Made by a program: the position numbers and the translations under genes
Assembly: GCA_039208375.1 (NCBI GenBank)
Contig: JBCCRC010000007.1
Coordinates: forward strand, 7,248 to 71,247
Length of the DNA stretch: 64,000 nt
Direction: 5' to 3'
Source of the DNA: JANQPC01 sp039208375
Lineage (GTDB): Bacteria; Pseudomonadota; Alphaproteobacteria; Rhodobacterales; Rhodobacteraceae
Notes under the pieces: generated by a model
Seen by the model: the letters and a program-made list of their open reading frames with translations, nothing else
Told to the model about the DNA's origin: nothing
Databases searched by the model: none
Shown here: positions 62,910 through 64,000 of the stretch, in pieces
Numbering within the stretch: the stretch's first letter is position 1
How the letters are laid out: each line of letters opens with the position of its first letter

Positions 62910-63707
62910 TCACTCCGTCCAGGTTTCCTCCACGAATTTCGCCGGCAGCAGGTAGCGCCGATAGTCCGCAAACCGCGCCTTTCGCCGCCACATCTTGGCA
63001 AAGTGGGCGCGAGGGGAAAGATGCTGCTCATCGGCGCGGATACGACCGGCGATGGCATCCGGCGGATTGAGCGAGCCCGCAAAGATCACGATCCGTCCGT
63101 CACGCGGCACACGGGGCGGCTTGAAAAAATTCATCGGGAAAAGCGGGATGCATTCGATCCTGAAGTGGCGCACCCAGCGCCGTGGCCAGAATCGAATGCC
63201 GCCCGGCGCGTTCTGCGTCACAAAATGCTGTTCAAAGACATAACGCTCGGCAATCCCCTCAGGATCACTCGCGTAGAGCGCTTGCAGGGGCTGTAACTTG
63301 CCGACGGGAAAGCGATAGACGCTGGTCTGCCCCATCCGCTCCAAAGGCCGCGCGATGTTCCAAGCCAGCACAGTGTCTTGCGGATCGCCGAAGGCAAAGA
63401 AATCGTCCAGCGCGCCGGTGATAACCACATCGAGATCGATAAACAGAACCGGCCCCTCAAGATCACCCAACGTGGGCCCCCAGAGGCAGGATTTCCGCCA
63501 CTGGCCCTTGGACACGTCCGGCATCGGGCCGGGGAGTGGGGGCAAATCGAAACAGCGAACTTCGGGCCGAACGCCCGCAACCCGTTCGGTGAAGCAGGTA
63601 AAGGTGAAGGGGGGCGTGATATTGCGCGCCACCATCGCATAGAGGCGATTGATGTAAGGCGCGCCGTACTTGGTGCCCCAGTTGATGCAGATGATCTGCT
63701 TCTTCAT
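62910..63707 (-). CDS. glycosyltransferase-like protein
   Basis: 265 residues: MKKQIICINWGTKYGAPYINRLYAMVARN. The acidic motif LFIDLDVVITGALDDFF is a DxD-type nucleotide-sugar site, and WNIARPLERMGQTSVYRF and the late FAGSLNPPDAI fit a family of polysaccharide or LPS glycosyltransferases. Donor and acceptor are unknown. No signal peptide is seen. Confidence 0.8.
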   Translation of the reverse strand: MKKQIICINWGTKYGAPYINRLYAMVARNITPPFTFTCFTERVAGVRPEVRCFDLPPLPGPMPDVSKGQWRKSCLWGPTLGDLEGPVLFIDLDVVITGALDDFFAFGDPQDTVLAWNIARPLERMGQTSVYRFPVGKLQPLQALYASDPEGIAERYVFEQHFVTQNAPGGIRFWPRRWVRHFRIECIPLFPMNFFKPPRVPRDGRIVIFAGSLNPPDAIAGRIRADEQHLSPRAHFAKMWRRKARFADYRRYLLPAKFVEETWTE

Positions 63708-63748
63708 GGGCTGCTCGTGCCCGAAGGCCGGCGCGGCTGCAAGCGATC

Positions 63749-64000
63749 TTACACGAGGCGCACGCGCCGGCGGCTTAAGAATAGTAGCGCTGCGGCGGCA
63801 GCAAATAGCGCAGCCGCGGCCGCGAACAGCGCTGCACGCGTCTGTTGTGTGTTGGCCACTGCCAGCGTTTCACCAGCCTGAAGCTTGGTTGTATGGGCCG
63901 ACACGAACCGTCCGCCAACGAAATCACGCACCGAAACCGTAATCGCATCCCCAGTTGCTGCAGGAAACGAGAAGGCGATCGGCCCGCCCCCTGCAAGTTC
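63749..64000 (-). CDS. 3' part of a membrane-anchored protein (5' end outside window)
   Basis: 84 residues are visible, open to the window edge: a strand-rich extracytoplasmic end (ELAGGGPIAFSFPAATGDAIT, FVGGRFVSAHTTKLQAGETL) and a single C-terminal helix (RAALFAAAAALFAAAAALLFL) followed by RRRVRLV. The layout recalls the alphaproteobacterial TIGR02186 family, but the fragment is too short to be sure. Confidence 0.55.
   Translation of the reverse strand, partial: ELAGGGPIAFSFPAATGDAITVSVRDFVGGRFVSAHTTKLQAGETLAVANTQQTRAALFAAAAALFAAAAALLFLSRRRVRLV

Overview
The window reads as a chromosomal segment of a GC-rich alphaproteobacterium of the Rhodobacteraceae (Rhodobacter/Roseobacter side). This rests on familiar gene sets: an aa3-type cytochrome oxidase subunit IV micro-protein, an RSP_7527-type small protein, the argH-lipoprotein-lysA string, a DUF4175/TIGR02302 protein, an MJ0042 zinc-ribbon protein beside ftsEX, and a photoactive yellow protein (PYP) that looks nearly identical to my recollection of the Rhodobacter capsulatus protein. 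No photosynthesis genes lie in the window, so phototrophy is not shown.

Layout. 0-9.6 kb: a truncated RND efflux pump, a DsbD-alpha-like periplasmic protein, YqgE/AlgH, a Sua5-type tRNA-modification enzyme, an acyl-CoA dehydrogenase coupled to a metallo-hydrolase, small proteins and AzlCD. 9.7-13.8 kb: a translationally coupled molybdenum-cofactor operon (fdhD-mobA-mobB-moeA fusion). 13.8-22.2 kb: GreA, ETF-ubiquinone oxidoreductase, a TPR protein, ispE, a polyprenyl diphosphate synthase, a methyltransferase and small proteins. 22.2-27.1 kb: a LysR regulator divergent from a micro-protein, the phaA-phaB polyhydroxybutyrate pair, an EAL protein and a TlpA-like thioredoxin. 27.1-39.5 kb: argH, two lipoproteins, a membrane protein, lysA, a DUF4175 protein, a zinc-ribbon protein, ftsE, ftsX, plsC, accA, glycerate kinase and pxpA.

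39.5-62.7 kb is the unusual part. A soluble six-PAS chemoreceptor and a three-domain CheW-like protein run divergently from a tyrosine ammonia-lyase gene (tal). After a 1.15-kb gene-poor stretch comes a leftward array from about 60.9 to 46.6 kb. It holds pyp, a compact coumarate-CoA ligase with an apparent acyl-carrier-like N-terminus, and a gas-vesicle set: gvpN, gvpO, gvpJ, gvpH, three clear GvpF/L paralogs and one divergent one, gvpG, a GvpS-like gene, gvpK and finally gvpA. Embedded in the array is a 1033-residue CDC48/VAT-like double AAA+ ATPase, plus several unrecognised small genes. Most neighbouring genes overlap by a few bases, which suggests one long co-translated unit.

The three PYP-maturation genes (tal makes p-coumarate, the ligase activates it, PYP binds it) thus bracket the buoyancy machinery, and a blue-light photoreceptor is co-transcribed with flotation genes. 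The simplest inference is light-controlled buoyancy. Three of the unknown proteins here appear to share a small common domain. The window ends with an initiator tRNA, a glycosyltransferase-like gene and the 3' end of a membrane-anchored protein.
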